Virus record (IMG/VR): IMGVR_UViG_3300025395_000005
Span: 1 to 33,012 of that record
Source: a virus
Strand: one strand, 5' to 3'
DNA length: 33,012 nucleotides
Below the pieces are notes generated by a model, which saw only the letters and a program-made list of their open reading frames with translations, did not search any database and was not told the origin of the DNA. A program made the position numbers and the translations under genes. Each line of letters opens with the position of its first letter. The stretch's first letter is position 1. Shown here piece after piece: positions 6,295 through 12,613 of this stretch.

Positions 6295-8400
6295 TTAAAT
6301 GGTAGAACCATTGAAAGAAATATATTTTCTGTCATTGATCCAAGTGATTTTAAAATTCTCACTTTTCGCCGAGATCGTTCGATAAATCAGTTTTTTGTCA
6401 AAGCCTGCCTCTTTTCCAAAATCAATGATCTTTGACTGAAGGACAGGCCCTGGATTCGATCCAAAAGTCTGATCCATCCATTGGGAACATTCCTGGATTC
6501 TTTTGGGAGATTCTTTTGGCTGATTTCCTCCTGGCTCCGCGATAGGAGGCTCTTTGTCGTAGTCGTTGCCATTGTCTCCCATGGTCACTCCCATGGCTTC
6601 AGGCTTCTTGCTGTTGCTCTTGATCACTTCCAACCGTCTACGGTTTTCCTGATCCGGATCTGGCTTATCGAGTTTCAGAACAGATCGAGCCTTCTCCAGC
6701 ACTCGCCGCCCGAGCATCCCGCCGCCTGAGTTTAAGTGAGTCAAACACAACAGGCAGACTTGGTTTCGCCGTGCGATCTCCTGAAGAGGCTTATAAAAAC
6801 TCATCATGTCCTCACTGGCATAGAGCTTCTTGCTTGTAGCATTCCCCACCGTGTCGATAATCACTATGGCAGGCTTTACAGCCTTGATAAGGGCCTCCAT
6901 CCTCTGAAAGTCTTCAGTGCTATCCAGACTGGTTCCCTCCCATGGATTGTCTTTTGTGGTGTTGATCAGGACAGACCCTTTAATATCGAAGTCCCTCCCA
7001 AGCTGGACCATCTCGTCATGATTGTTATCAGCCAGGACAAAAAGCCCTTGGCTGTTGCTCGGGAGGTTCATCTCTTGGCCGTCAGGCCATGGAAGCTGGT
7101 GAGCAATTCGCCGAAACAGATCAGCAACAAACCGGGTCTTGCCTGTGCCAGGCTCTGCTCCGAGCACATTAACCACACCGCGCTGAAGCCAGCCCTGCCA
7201 GATCCAAGTAATCTCAGATCCTGCTGTCTCCAGATCACAAAGAGTACAGATCGTGGAAGGATCAATCTCGGGGATCTCTAATTCAGGTCCCAGGTTGATT
7301 TTCTCGGATCCAGACCCAGACCTCTTCGAGCTGGTTTTCGGTCCAGCAGCTCCTGCTGCTCCTGAATCAATCTTCCGAGGTTCCTTTTCTCCTGCTGCCA
7401 GAGATTTATTCAAGGTCCGTTCAATTTCATCTTCAGGCAAACCGATATCCATGGCAGCAGCATAAAGAGCAGCATAAGCAGCCGATCGATCCAAAACTCC
7501 TGCCGCGATTAATTGACCCAGGGCAAAACAGGATTTATTCAGCTGGACATTCCTGCCGCCCTTTTCGGTATTCCGGAGGATCTCGATTTCCTTCTGAAGA
7601 GCTGCTCTGCCATAATATTGCTGGCTGAAATTCTTCTGCTTGCCCTGAGATTTGAGCTGCTGAATTCGCTCATGTTTCTCAACAAAATCTTCGAGCTGCT
7701 TCTGGCAGATATCCCATGACTGCTCACATAAAGTTCCAGAGGATTGCTCTGGCAGAAGCTGAGACAGCCTCCAGGTTGATCTGTTTTCACTTTTTCGATT
7801 TACAGTTCCATAAAGCCGACAGATCCTGCTCGCATTCGATGTGGATGGATCGATTTTAACCTGGTCTTCGAGATTAAAAATATCTCCAAGAATCTTCAAA
7901 AATGACTTTACCAACCCTTTAACTTTTTCGCTGTTGATCAGATTGATTGACAGGAGAATATGCCAACCATTTCCGCTATCTCCGAGCAGGTAATGAGTAA
8001 ACCCTTCCTGCTTTAAGAAATCCAAAACCTGCAAGGTCAGCTCCCATGCCTTGGATTGCTGTTCATCGGTGGAACAAGCTCCAGCAGGCCGGACAGGGTC
8101 AACATCGATAAGGATCCATCGCCTGCCGAGAACATCACTATCCCGAGCTGGGCTGGTGGAATTCAGCAGCGCGGGCTTCAGCGGGTTCAGACCAAAATAA
8201 ATCCCGCCTGATAATTTCTGCTCTCTGCTCTCGATATCCTCGCAATAGATGCAAAGGGATTCGAGATCATTCCCCATAAAATATTTTGTGACGCTGGCCC
8301 GCCCTGCCATGCCGAGAACACGGACCTCAACCACCTGTTCAGGCACAATTATTTTTTGAAGGAGCTGAGGAATAAGAAAACTTTTTTTTTTCGCAATCAT
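6295..8400 (-). CDS. AEP primase - RecA-like helicase (bifunctional replication protein)
   Basis: This 701-residue protein has two enzymatic halves. The N-terminal archaeo-eukaryotic-type primase/polymerase domain has 'WILIDVDPVRP' (catalytic D99/D101), 'GDSGNGWHILL' (S142 and H147 of the SxH-like motif) and 'VKIDPS' (D184), then 'RICRLYGT'. A helical linker (about 280-335, PriCT-like position) and a charged Ser/Gly-rich spacer follow. The C-terminal ATPase has Walker A GAEPGTGKT (414-422), Walker B 'AIVIID' (511-516) and the 'CLTHLN' sensor of RepA/DnaB-type hexameric helicases. It should unwind and prime the phage DNA in the host cytoplasm. Start ATG 8400 lies just after a terminator hairpin. 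The iteron-rich gap downstream supports a replication-initiation role. Confidence 0.9.
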   Translation of the reverse strand: MIAKKKSFLIPQLLQKIIVPEQVVEVRVLGMAGRASVTKYFMGNDLESLCIYCEDIESREQKLSGGIYFGLNPLKPALLNSTSPARDSDVLGRRWILIDVDPVRPAGACSTDEQQSKAWELTLQVLDFLKQEGFTHYLLGDSGNGWHILLSINLINSEKVKGLVKSFLKILGDIFNLEDQVKIDPSTSNASRICRLYGTVNRKSENRSTWRLSQLLPEQSSGTLCEQSWDICQKQLEDFVEKHERIQQLKSQGKQKNFSQQYYGRAALQKEIEILRNTEKGGRNVQLNKSCFALGQLIAAGVLDRSAAYAALYAAAMDIGLPEDEIERTLNKSLAAGEKEPRKIDSGAAGAAGPKTSSKRSGSGSEKINLGPELEIPEIDPSTICTLCDLETAGSEITWIWQGWLQRGVVNVLGAEPGTGKTRFVADLFRRIAHQLPWPDGQEMNLPSNSQGLFVLADNNHDEMVQLGRDFDIKGSVLINTTKDNPWEGTSLDSTEDFQRMEALIKAVKPAIVIIDTVGNATSKKLYASEDMMSFYKPLQEIARRNQVCLLCLTHLNSGGGMLGRRVLEKARSVLKLDKPDPDQENRRRLEVIKSNSKKPEAMGVTMGDNGNDYDKEPPIAEPGGNQPKESPKRIQECSQWMDQTFGSNPGPVLQSKIIDFGKEAGFDKKLIYRTISAKSENFKITWINDRKYISFNGSTI

Positions 8401-8423
8401 CGCTGTAAATCCTGTTGATATTT

Positions 8424-8458
8424 CAAAAAAAAAGAGAGCCTCCCCAATAGAGGCTCTC
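8424..8458 (-). terminator. Intrinsic terminator between SSB-like gene and primase
   Basis: The arms GAGAGCCTC (8434-8442) and GAGGCTCTC (8450-8458) pair perfectly over 9 bp around a 7-base loop, and on the minus strand they are followed by nine or more U (A tract 8425-8433). It lies between the SSB-like gene stop (8473) and the primase start (8400), so it would set the ratio of the two transcripts. The primase may rely on readthrough or a separate promoter. Confidence 0.8.
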
Positions 8459-8472
8459 GACCAGATCAGCCA

Positions 8473-8964
8473 TTAAAAAGGATTATCATCCTCCTCTGAA
8501 GCTGGTGGAGCAGGCTTTTTCGGCATAGGAGTTTTTAAATCTGTGTCATTTTTAACCAGGCTGATCAGATAAAAATTCTGATACTCTTTCCCGGTCTGCT
8601 TGCTGATGTTGTTTTTTCTCTTGGTGAGGATCTTTTTGCCGGCGAGAGATGGAAGAAACCCTTCGATCTGTTCGAGGAAATCGCCTCCCTGAAATCCGAG
8701 CTGCATGAAATCGGCAAAGGCATTGCTGATAGATATTTCATCTCTTAGCCAGACAGTATGCTGATATTCGCCTGCCTCCCCTTCCAGGTGAAAGACGATC
8801 GCCGGGATCGATCCAGAATTTTTTGTGTCAATCACTTTGGCCTGGACCTCGGCCATGGTAAAAATATAGCTGCCTTCAGGAAGGTCTGTAGCGGCCGCCT
8901 TATAGCTCCTCTCAGCTGGAGCCACTTTGCCATAACCTTTAACAAGTGAAGAGAAATCGATCAT
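8473..8964 (-). CDS. Putative single-stranded DNA-binding protein, 163 aa
   Basis: The protein starts MIDFSSLVKGYG and has 'DLPEGSYIFTMAEVQAKVID' and 'IPAIVFHLEGEAGEYQHTVWL', the beta-rich pattern of phage DUF669/OB-fold-like ssDNA-binding proteins. It ends in a disordered Pro-rich segment and the acidic tip EEDDNPF. That tip is the hallmark of SSB proteins, which use a terminal D-D-x-P-F to recruit replication and repair partners. The gene lies between a putative annealing-type recombination gene and the primase-helicase, the normal place for a phage SSB. ATG 8964 has AAGGA upstream. The fold assignment is inferred; the SSB-like tail is directly visible. Confidence 0.7.
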   Translation of the reverse strand: MIDFSSLVKGYGKVAPAERSYKAAATDLPEGSYIFTMAEVQAKVIDTKNSGSIPAIVFHLEGEAGEYQHTVWLRDEISISNAFADFMQLGFQGGDFLEQIEGFLPSLAGKKILTKRKNNISKQTGKEYQNFYLISLVKNDTDLKTPMPKKPAPPASEEDDNPF

Positions 8965-8982
8965 GATTTATTTCCTTTTTAG

Positions 8983-9741
8983 TTAATTTCTTGAGGGTTC
9001 GAGTTTCTTTTTAAGGTTTTTAATAATCGTTTCAGCCTGGTCGTATGAGAGCTCGGCCAACGTGCTGACCCCATAACGGGTCCGAAAATTGTCCTTTACC
9101 TGTTTGGCAGGAATCTTCAGCTCATTAATCAGGAAGCTGATATCGCCGATCTGATGGTTAAGGATCGGATTGTTTTCCTTTACCTCTGGCTTCTTGGCCT
9201 CGGTATAGACTGGAGCAGTGGTAGCAGTGACAGGAGGATCAGGCTCCTGGACAGCCCCAGAGATATCCTGAACCTCGGATTCATCCAAAAAACCTAGGCC
9301 ACAAATAGAAAGCGTTACTCTCCGCTTGGCCTTGGTTTCTGCTTTCATGATCGCATTGCATCGAGCCTGACCTACAAGCCCCTTCAGGCTGACAGCTCCG
9401 ACAGAACTATCTGTTCTGCCTGAAGGGAGAGTCGCCCTGGCGACAACCAGGTAATATTCCCCAGCCTCTTCAGCTCGACCAATCACACAGGAAACCTGAT
9501 ACAGCTTTCTGAGCTGATCAGTACAGTCCTTGGTAGCATATAAAACGGTTTTCCCGTCGAGGGTTAGGAATCTGAAGGGAAATGTTCTCGGGTTCAAGCC
9601 TAAGCTAGTGCAAATCTCAACCAGATAAACTGCTCTTTCGGCAGGAGTCAACTTGACCAGGTTCCCCTGGACAACAGATTCCATGATATTTCCAGCTGTC
9701 TCTGATAGACTGGTTTCAGATCGGATCGCTACTTCAGCCAT
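8983..9741 (-). CDS. Putative phage recombination (ssDNA-annealing) protein, 252 aa
   Basis: The core pattern is 'LTPAERAVYLVEICTSLGLN', 'RTFPFRFLTLDGKTVLYATK', 'DCTDQLRKLYQV', then 'GRTDSSVGAVSLKGL' and 'KAETKAKRRVTLSICGLGFL'. I recognise this as a widespread phage family normally found next to SSB and exonuclease genes and believed to be a single-strand annealing or recombinase-type protein. I cannot name the family securely (RecT-like and Rad52-like are both possible). A Pro/Thr-rich linker follows, then a C-terminal three-helix part 'KQVKDNFRTRYGVSTLAEL'. No nuclease gene is apparent beside it. The start at 9741 has GGAAGGG upstream and overlaps the previous gene by 8 bases. Confidence 0.6.
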   Translation of the reverse strand: MAEVAIRSETSLSETAGNIMESVVQGNLVKLTPAERAVYLVEICTSLGLNPRTFPFRFLTLDGKTVLYATKDCTDQLRKLYQVSCVIGRAEEAGEYYLVVARATLPSGRTDSSVGAVSLKGLVGQARCNAIMKAETKAKRRVTLSICGLGFLDESEVQDISGAVQEPDPPVTATTAPVYTEAKKPEVKENNPILNHQIGDISFLINELKIPAKQVKDNFRTRYGVSTLAELSYDQAETIIKNLKKKLEPSRN

Positions 9742-10333
9742 TATTCCCTTCCTCCTCTTCTCGTTGTTGTTCCCGGATCAATCGCTGATATTCCCTGCTG
9801 GAATGAATTTTCGCAATCAGTGGAGCCCCGTACAGGTTCGGGACCCAGGCAGGAATCTCTGGCTCTCCATCCGTTTCGAAGTGCCAGCAAAAAGGTTTCA
9901 CATAGGATGGATATCTCGGAAATTTTCCATCTCTATCCCTGCTCAATTGCAAGGCCTCCAGCCTGGGATAACCCATGTCGTTGTTGGTCGTTATCACATC
10001 GAGGCTGATCCCAAGAAGCCTTTGCAAATTCCAGTTTCCCGGATGGAATGTGTAGAGCACATCCTTGAAAACATTGATCAGCTTCGACCTGGTGTCAGTG
10101 CTGTAGTTGTACACCGCTTGAATAATGTGGGGAGCATCAGCCCCATATCTCAGATAGTCGATTAATTCGAACCCTACAAGGATCTGCCTTTTAAAATCTG
10201 AATGGTAATCTCTGAACCTGATTTCATGGGTTCCGATATCGACCAGAAGAACAAAATTCGCTCGATGCTTTCCTGGTGGAATCCTCGATCTTAATCCTGG
10301 AGGAACCATCTCCAAGTTAAAAATTTCTTGCAT
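9734..10333 (-). CDS. Conserved phage replication-region protein, possibly ssDNA-binding, 199 aa
   Basis: The N-terminus 'PPGKHRANFVLLVDIGTHEI' followed by 'SDFKRQILVGFELID' matches the pattern 'PpG.h.a....vvDLGTq......k..r.v.v.fEl' seen in a common family of early phage proteins next to recombination and primase genes. Their folds are thought to be OB-like (family knowledge, not certain). The middle has 'LINVFKDVLYTFHPGNWNLQ', and the C-terminus is 'GAPLIAKIHSSREYQRLIREQQREEEEG', an acidic tail. The ATG overlaps the previous stop as TAATG at 10331-10335. With the annealing protein and SSB it makes a three-gene recombination/replication set. Confidence 0.5.
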   Translation of the reverse strand: MQEIFNLEMVPPGLRSRIPPGKHRANFVLLVDIGTHEIRFRDYHSDFKRQILVGFELIDYLRYGADAPHIIQAVYNYSTDTRSKLINVFKDVLYTFHPGNWNLQRLLGISLDVITTNNDMGYPRLEALQLSRDRDGKFPRYPSYVKPFCWHFETDGEPEIPAWVPNLYGAPLIAKIHSSREYQRLIREQQREEEEGNNG

Positions 10334-10584
10334 TAAACTTTCTCCTTAATCCGCGTTTCACAGTGGTAAAATTCAAAAGCTGCTCGCAATGTCTGGAATC
10401 TTCTATGTAGCCTCCTTCCTCTCAAATCAAGTTCAACTCGATATCTGCATCCATTTCCTTTGCCTTGGTTTACCCCTGGCAGAGCATATACCCGGCATTT
10501 CCCATCCCTGCTTATCCAGCAGGTTTCTGCTGCCACCCATTCCCTGTCGACAAAATTGAATACCTTTGCTGCCATTGCTGCCAT
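10333..10584 (-). CDS. Hypothetical small basic protein, 83 aa
   Basis: I do not recognise it. ATG 10584 has AAGGA six bases upstream, and the stop overlaps the next ATG. It is basic and Cys-containing: 'FNFVDREWVAAETCWISRDGKC', 'GNGCRYRVELDLRGRRLHRRFQ', ending FYHCETRIKEKV. The alternating strand pattern in the middle and the Arg cluster suggest a compact nucleic-acid-binding fold, but that is a guess from composition. Its position at the head of the replication operon suggests an early accessory function. Confidence 0.6.
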   Translation of the reverse strand: MAAMAAKVFNFVDREWVAAETCWISRDGKCRVYALPGVNQGKGNGCRYRVELDLRGRRLHRRFQTLRAAFEFYHCETRIKEKV

Positions 10585-10680
10585 TGCTTTTCCTTACAAA
10601 ATGGGAGCTGCCAGGCTTCTGTAAACTGGCAACCCCCTCCACTGGCAACGAGCCAGCTTTCCCTCTTTATTCCTTAAATA

Positions 10681-10734
10681 TCCCTGGGGAAATCGCTTCC
10701 CCCAGGGAGCTGAGACCTCCAGACCACCTGGAGG
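10681..10734 (-). other. Two tandem hairpins between early genes
   Basis: CCTCCAG-ACCAC-CTGGAGG (10716-10734) and TCCCTGGGG-10-CCCCAGGGA (10681-10708) are two perfect inverted repeats in the 156-bp gap between the 63-aa membrane protein gene and the next gene. Neither has a strong U tract on the minus strand (the second is followed by UAUUUAA), so they may be weak terminators or RNA-processing and stability hairpins. Confidence 0.5.
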
Positions 10735-10740
10735 ACACAA

Positions 10741-10932
10741 TCAATTCTCTTTGTATTTCGCTGCATATTTTGCCGATAAATGACTCGGCAGATTGAACTG
10801 CTTTTTCTGTTCCAGGTCAACTATTTGATCACGTAAAAACTGGATCTCATCTTCCTGACCCATAGTTCCTAAAACGTAACCGAAAGTAAAAGAAATAATC
10901 ACGAATGCCAGTAAAACAGTAAACTCGATCAT
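10741..10932 (-). CDS. Small inner-membrane protein, 63 aa
   Basis: ATG 10932 is chosen because GAGGAG lies five bases upstream; a GTG-initiated longer form from 10956 is less likely. Residues 1-22 (MIEFTVLLAFVIISFTFGYVLG) form one hydrophobic helix. A coiled-coil-like segment 'DEIQFLRDQIVDLEQKKQF' follows, then a basic end. The topology is probably N-out or N-in with a cytoplasmic coil, which cannot be decided here. The location in the early operon argues against a holin; superinfection or membrane-attachment roles are possible but unsupported. Confidence 0.65.
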   Translation of the reverse strand: MIEFTVLLAFVIISFTFGYVLGTMGQEDEIQFLRDQIVDLEQKKQFNLPSHLSAKYAAKYKEN

Positions 10933-10974
10933 TGCTGCTCCTCGATTTTCTCGCACCAGTAACAGGATCCCGAT

Positions 10975-11175
10975 TTATTTTTCGTCTGCCTCTTTTGGCA
11001 GATCTTGCAGGTTTTCAGAGCTCCCGCCTGAAACGGAATCAACCTTTTTATCTTCCAATTTTCTGGCATTTTTTAACTCCTTTTCCTGTCGTTCTTCCAG
11101 CTCGCAGGAAGAACATTTGTTAAAACCGAAGCTGATAAAAGGAAACTCGCATGAATCACAGACCCTGAAACCCAT
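10975..11175 (-). CDS. Small zinc-ribbon-like protein, first gene of the early operon
   Basis: It has 66 residues. The N-terminal half holds two CxxC pairs, VCDSCEFPF and KCSSCELEE, spaced 11 residues apart, a typical mini zinc ribbon. The C-terminal half is highly charged and disordered (RQEKELKNARKLEDKK). ATG 11175 is preceded by GGAGGG at seven bases. It is the first gene after the early promoter at 11383-11410, separated by an approximately 200-base leader containing a hairpin. Function unknown; single zinc ribbons in early phage operons often act in protein or nucleic-acid binding. Confidence 0.65.
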   Translation of the reverse strand: MGFRVCDSCEFPFISFGFNKCSSCELEERQEKELKNARKLEDKKVDSVSGGSSENLQDLPKEADEK

Positions 11176-11242
11176 TTATGTACCCTCCAAAATATCGCAA
11201 CCGAAATCCAATCTGGGAAACTCGCTGGAACAATTTTCTCCT

Positions 11243-11274
11243 TAATAAAACCGGGAGGAAGCGAACGCCCTCCC
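11243..11274 (-). other. Leader hairpin, possible attenuator or antitermination site
   Basis: In the transcript leader of the early operon, GGGAGG pairs with CCTCCC around an inner GCG-TT-CGC. On the minus strand it is followed by GGTTTTATT and then AAGGAG. It resembles a weak intrinsic terminator about 100 bases after the predicted start of transcription. The 300 bases from 11176 to 11498 otherwise hold only the divergent promoters; longer minus frames crossing here begin upstream of the promoter. Confidence 0.35.
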
Positions 11275-11382
11275 AGTGCCTCATTGTTGTCGGTGGGTAA
11301 CCAATCCACCTGTTTGTAAACCCCCGGGAGGGAAGACGGGAAATGTCTCCTGAAGAGGTTGTTTTTGTTGCTGTCTGAATGT

Positions 11383-11410
11383 AATATAACCAGTGGGTAT
11401 CCACTGTCAA
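11383..11410 (-). promoter_or_regulatory. Leftward early promoter (sigma-70 type)
   Basis: Minus strand: perfect TTGACA (11410-11405), a 16-base spacer and TATATT (11388-11383), predicting transcription from about 11376 into the zinc-ribbon gene and the whole replication block. It is the best promoter-like sequence in the window. Confidence 0.75.
11391..11406. promoter_or_regulatory. Palindromic operator candidate inside the early promoter
   Basis: CAGTGGGTATCCACTG is a perfect 6-bp inverted repeat around GTAT. It fills the spacer between the -35 and -10 boxes and touches the -35 hexamer. A repressor bound here would block the early promoter, the position expected for a lysogeny switch. The ribbon-helix-helix protein encoded divergently just to the right is one candidate ligand (inference). 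Confidence 0.6.
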
Positions 11411-11445
11411 TAAAAATTTACCAAAAAATAAAAATAAACCCGGTT

Positions 11446-11473
11446 TTGCTATTTATTGATATGGTGTTATAAT
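11446..11473 (+). promoter_or_regulatory. Rightward promoter for the ribbon-helix-helix regulator
   Basis: A perfect TATAAT (11468-11473) lies 16 bases after TTGCTA (11446-11451), which matches four of the six -35 consensus bases. The first start codons of the plus-strand gene follow 25-40 bases later. It is divergent from the early promoter, leaving about 35 bp between their -35 elements. Confidence 0.65.
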
Positions 11474-11512
11474 TAAAGTAGCTTTTCATTTCTTTTTGTG
11501 GAGTTATGTGCT

Positions 11513-11716
11513 ATGTTGTTGGTTATGGGAAAGAAAAAGCAAAATTCTGATCGCCACCTTCACCCACAAATCGGGCTTCGTTTACCAGCTCGAATTTGTC
11601 AGGCTCTCGATTCTTATGTGGAATCCATTGACTCTCGAAGGACAACCGAGATCATCATTGCCATCAGGGAATACCTTGAGTCGAAAGGTTACTGGCCCCC
11701 GCCAGGTGAAAAGTAG
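11513..11716 (+). CDS. Ribbon-helix-helix DNA-binding regulator, 67 aa
   Basis: This is the only convincing plus-strand gene. After a basic start (MGKKKQNSDRH) comes 'IGLRLPARICQALDSYVESI', then 'RRTTEIIIAIREYLESKGYW' and PPPGEK. A beta strand 'IGLRLP' followed by two amphipathic helices is the CopG/Arc-type ribbon-helix-helix arrangement; these dimers read palindromic operators with the strand. It stands alone, transcribed away from the early operon, so a repressor or lysogeny-control role is plausible. ATG 11513 is used because GTGGAG lies nine bases upstream; GTG 11498 and ATG 11528 are alternatives. No cI-like repressor was seen elsewhere. Confidence 0.7.
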   Translation: MLLVMGKKKQNSDRHLHPQIGLRLPARICQALDSYVESIDSRRTTEIIIAIREYLESKGYWPPPGEK

Positions 11717-11740
11717 GGCAATTAGAGCCCCTTTTTTTTT
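11716..11740 (+). terminator. Terminator of the ribbon-helix-helix gene
   Basis: A short GGGC-7-GCCC stem is followed by C and nine T. It begins at the stop codon of the plus-strand gene. The T run also encodes the Lys-rich end of the convergent minus gene, so the two genes share it. Confidence 0.55.
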
Positions 11741-11982
11741 AATTCCTCAACCGCTTTCCTGTGGCTTTCTTTCCTGCTGTTTCCAGTGGGTTTATTCCCT
11801 TTTCTGCTCTCGCCGAAAAATTGTTCCAGATCGGATTCTCCGATTCTGATCCTTCCATCGCCGCCGATTCGCCTTCCCAACCTTCCTTTGGTGCAAAGCT
11901 GGTAAACATGTTGGGGAGTAACAGCTAACAGCCTGGCTACTTCCACGACCTCATAAAGCCGCTCGTTTTTAAATTTGATCAT
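11722..11982 (-). CDS. xis: Excisionase-like winged-helix DNA-binding protein, 86 aa
   Basis: The start is ATG 11982, preceded by GGAG at nine bases; the frame extends to 12075 but the extension overlaps an upstream terminator region. Residues 8-55 (LYEVVEVARLLAVTPQHVYQ, LCTKGRLGRRIGG, IRIGESDLEQFF) are the MerR-like helix-turn-helix plus wing typical of excisionase-family proteins. The C-terminus is very basic. Such proteins bind and bend attP DNA so that integrase excises instead of integrating, and may also repress. It lies next to the integrase and attP cluster. A plain transcription regulator is the main alternative. Confidence 0.72.
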   Translation of the reverse strand: MIKFKNERLYEVVEVARLLAVTPQHVYQLCTKGRLGRRIGGDGRIRIGESDLEQFFGESRKGNKPTGNSRKESHRKAVEELKKKGL

Positions 11983-11988
11983 TTGTTT

Positions 11989-12016
11989 ACTCCAGTTTCG
12001 ATTAGGTAACTGGAGT
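11989..12016 (-). promoter_or_regulatory. Inverted repeat at the excisionase-like gene leader
   Basis: ACTCCAGTT and AACTGGAGT are perfect 9-bp arms separated by 10 bases, immediately upstream of ATG 11982. The downstream arm contains the GGAG ribosome site. As DNA it could be an autoregulatory operator; as RNA the hairpin would hide the ribosome site. Confidence 0.5.
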
Positions 12017-12072
12017 TTAAAAAAGTGAAAGGGAAGAGATCGCCGGGAGGATGATTGGAAAATGGAGAGGGA

Positions 12073-12100
12073 CAAAAAAGCCGGAATCAGGTTCCGGCTT
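12073..12100 (-). terminator. Terminator of the integrase / 138-aa gene unit
   Basis: AAGCCGGAA-5-TTCCGGCTT (12078-12100) forms a 9-bp GC-rich stem, and on the minus strand it is followed directly by a run of U, then GUCCC. It starts nine bases past the stop codon at 12109. Confidence 0.8.
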
Positions 12101-12108
12101 CGTTCATT

Positions 12109-12525
12109 TCAGTTTGTTCGAATATCGCCAGGAAGATGATAAAGCCCTCGCCTGGTAGAGAGAATCAACCGCCTCCAGGCTGGAGATCCTTTCCATAGGT
12201 CACTGAGTCGAACGGTATCGGATTCAGCCACTCGAAGAAGATCATTCCCTGAAATCTCTCCGGCTCCCACCCCTTTTACCCTCCAGAGAGCTTTGATGAT
12301 TAATGCCTGTTTTGGTGTCAGGTAAAAATTCCCTATCCCTGGCCAAACTATCTGCCGGAAGTTTTCGCTGTGCCAAGGCGATTCTTTCCGCATTTCCTGA
12401 ACTGGTAAAGGAAGGTCAATAATTGACCCCTTTTTAGTCTTGATGGACAATTGAACAGGTTCTTCACCGAACATTTCAAAACAGGTTTTTTTGACGATTC
12501 CAACCAATTCTTCCCAGCTGCTCAT
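12109..12525 (-). CDS. Conserved protein with winged-helix-like C-terminal domain, 138 aa
   Basis: ATG 12525 has a near-perfect AGGAG seven bases upstream, so the open frame from 12690, which would overlap integrase, is rejected. The C-terminal part 'LTPKQALIIKALWRVKGVGA' then 'EISGNDLLRVAESDTVRLSD', 'LWKGSPAWRRLILSTRRGLYHL' has the helix-helix-wing spacing of small winged-helix domains. I recall similar 'LTPKQA..VK.LW....STRLRD.F...PAWG.LI' proteins in planctomycete genomes and phages. It is carried between integrase and the terminator, so it is probably expressed with integrase, perhaps in the prophage. A regulatory role is inference. Confidence 0.55.
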   Translation of the reverse strand: MSSWEELVGIVKKTCFEMFGEEPVQLSIKTKKGSIIDLPLPVQEMRKESPWHSENFRQIVWPGIGNFYLTPKQALIIKALWRVKGVGAGEISGNDLLRVAESDTVRLSDLWKGSPAWRRLILSTRRGLYHLPGDIRTN

Positions 12526-12613
12526 CAGCGCACTCCTTCCAAAATCCTTCAAAAACAAACCGGGATATAGTGTACATGTGTTTAGGTAACAGGTGCAGGC
12601 CAGTTTGCCAGTT

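Noticed and set aside
11156-11410. Minus open frame of 84 codons upstream of the zinc-ribbon gene
   Set aside because: Its start lies in the -35 box of the early promoter, so the transcript would not include it. A shorter TTG start at 11233 (25 codons, AAGGAG only four bases away) is possible as a leader peptide but unsupported.
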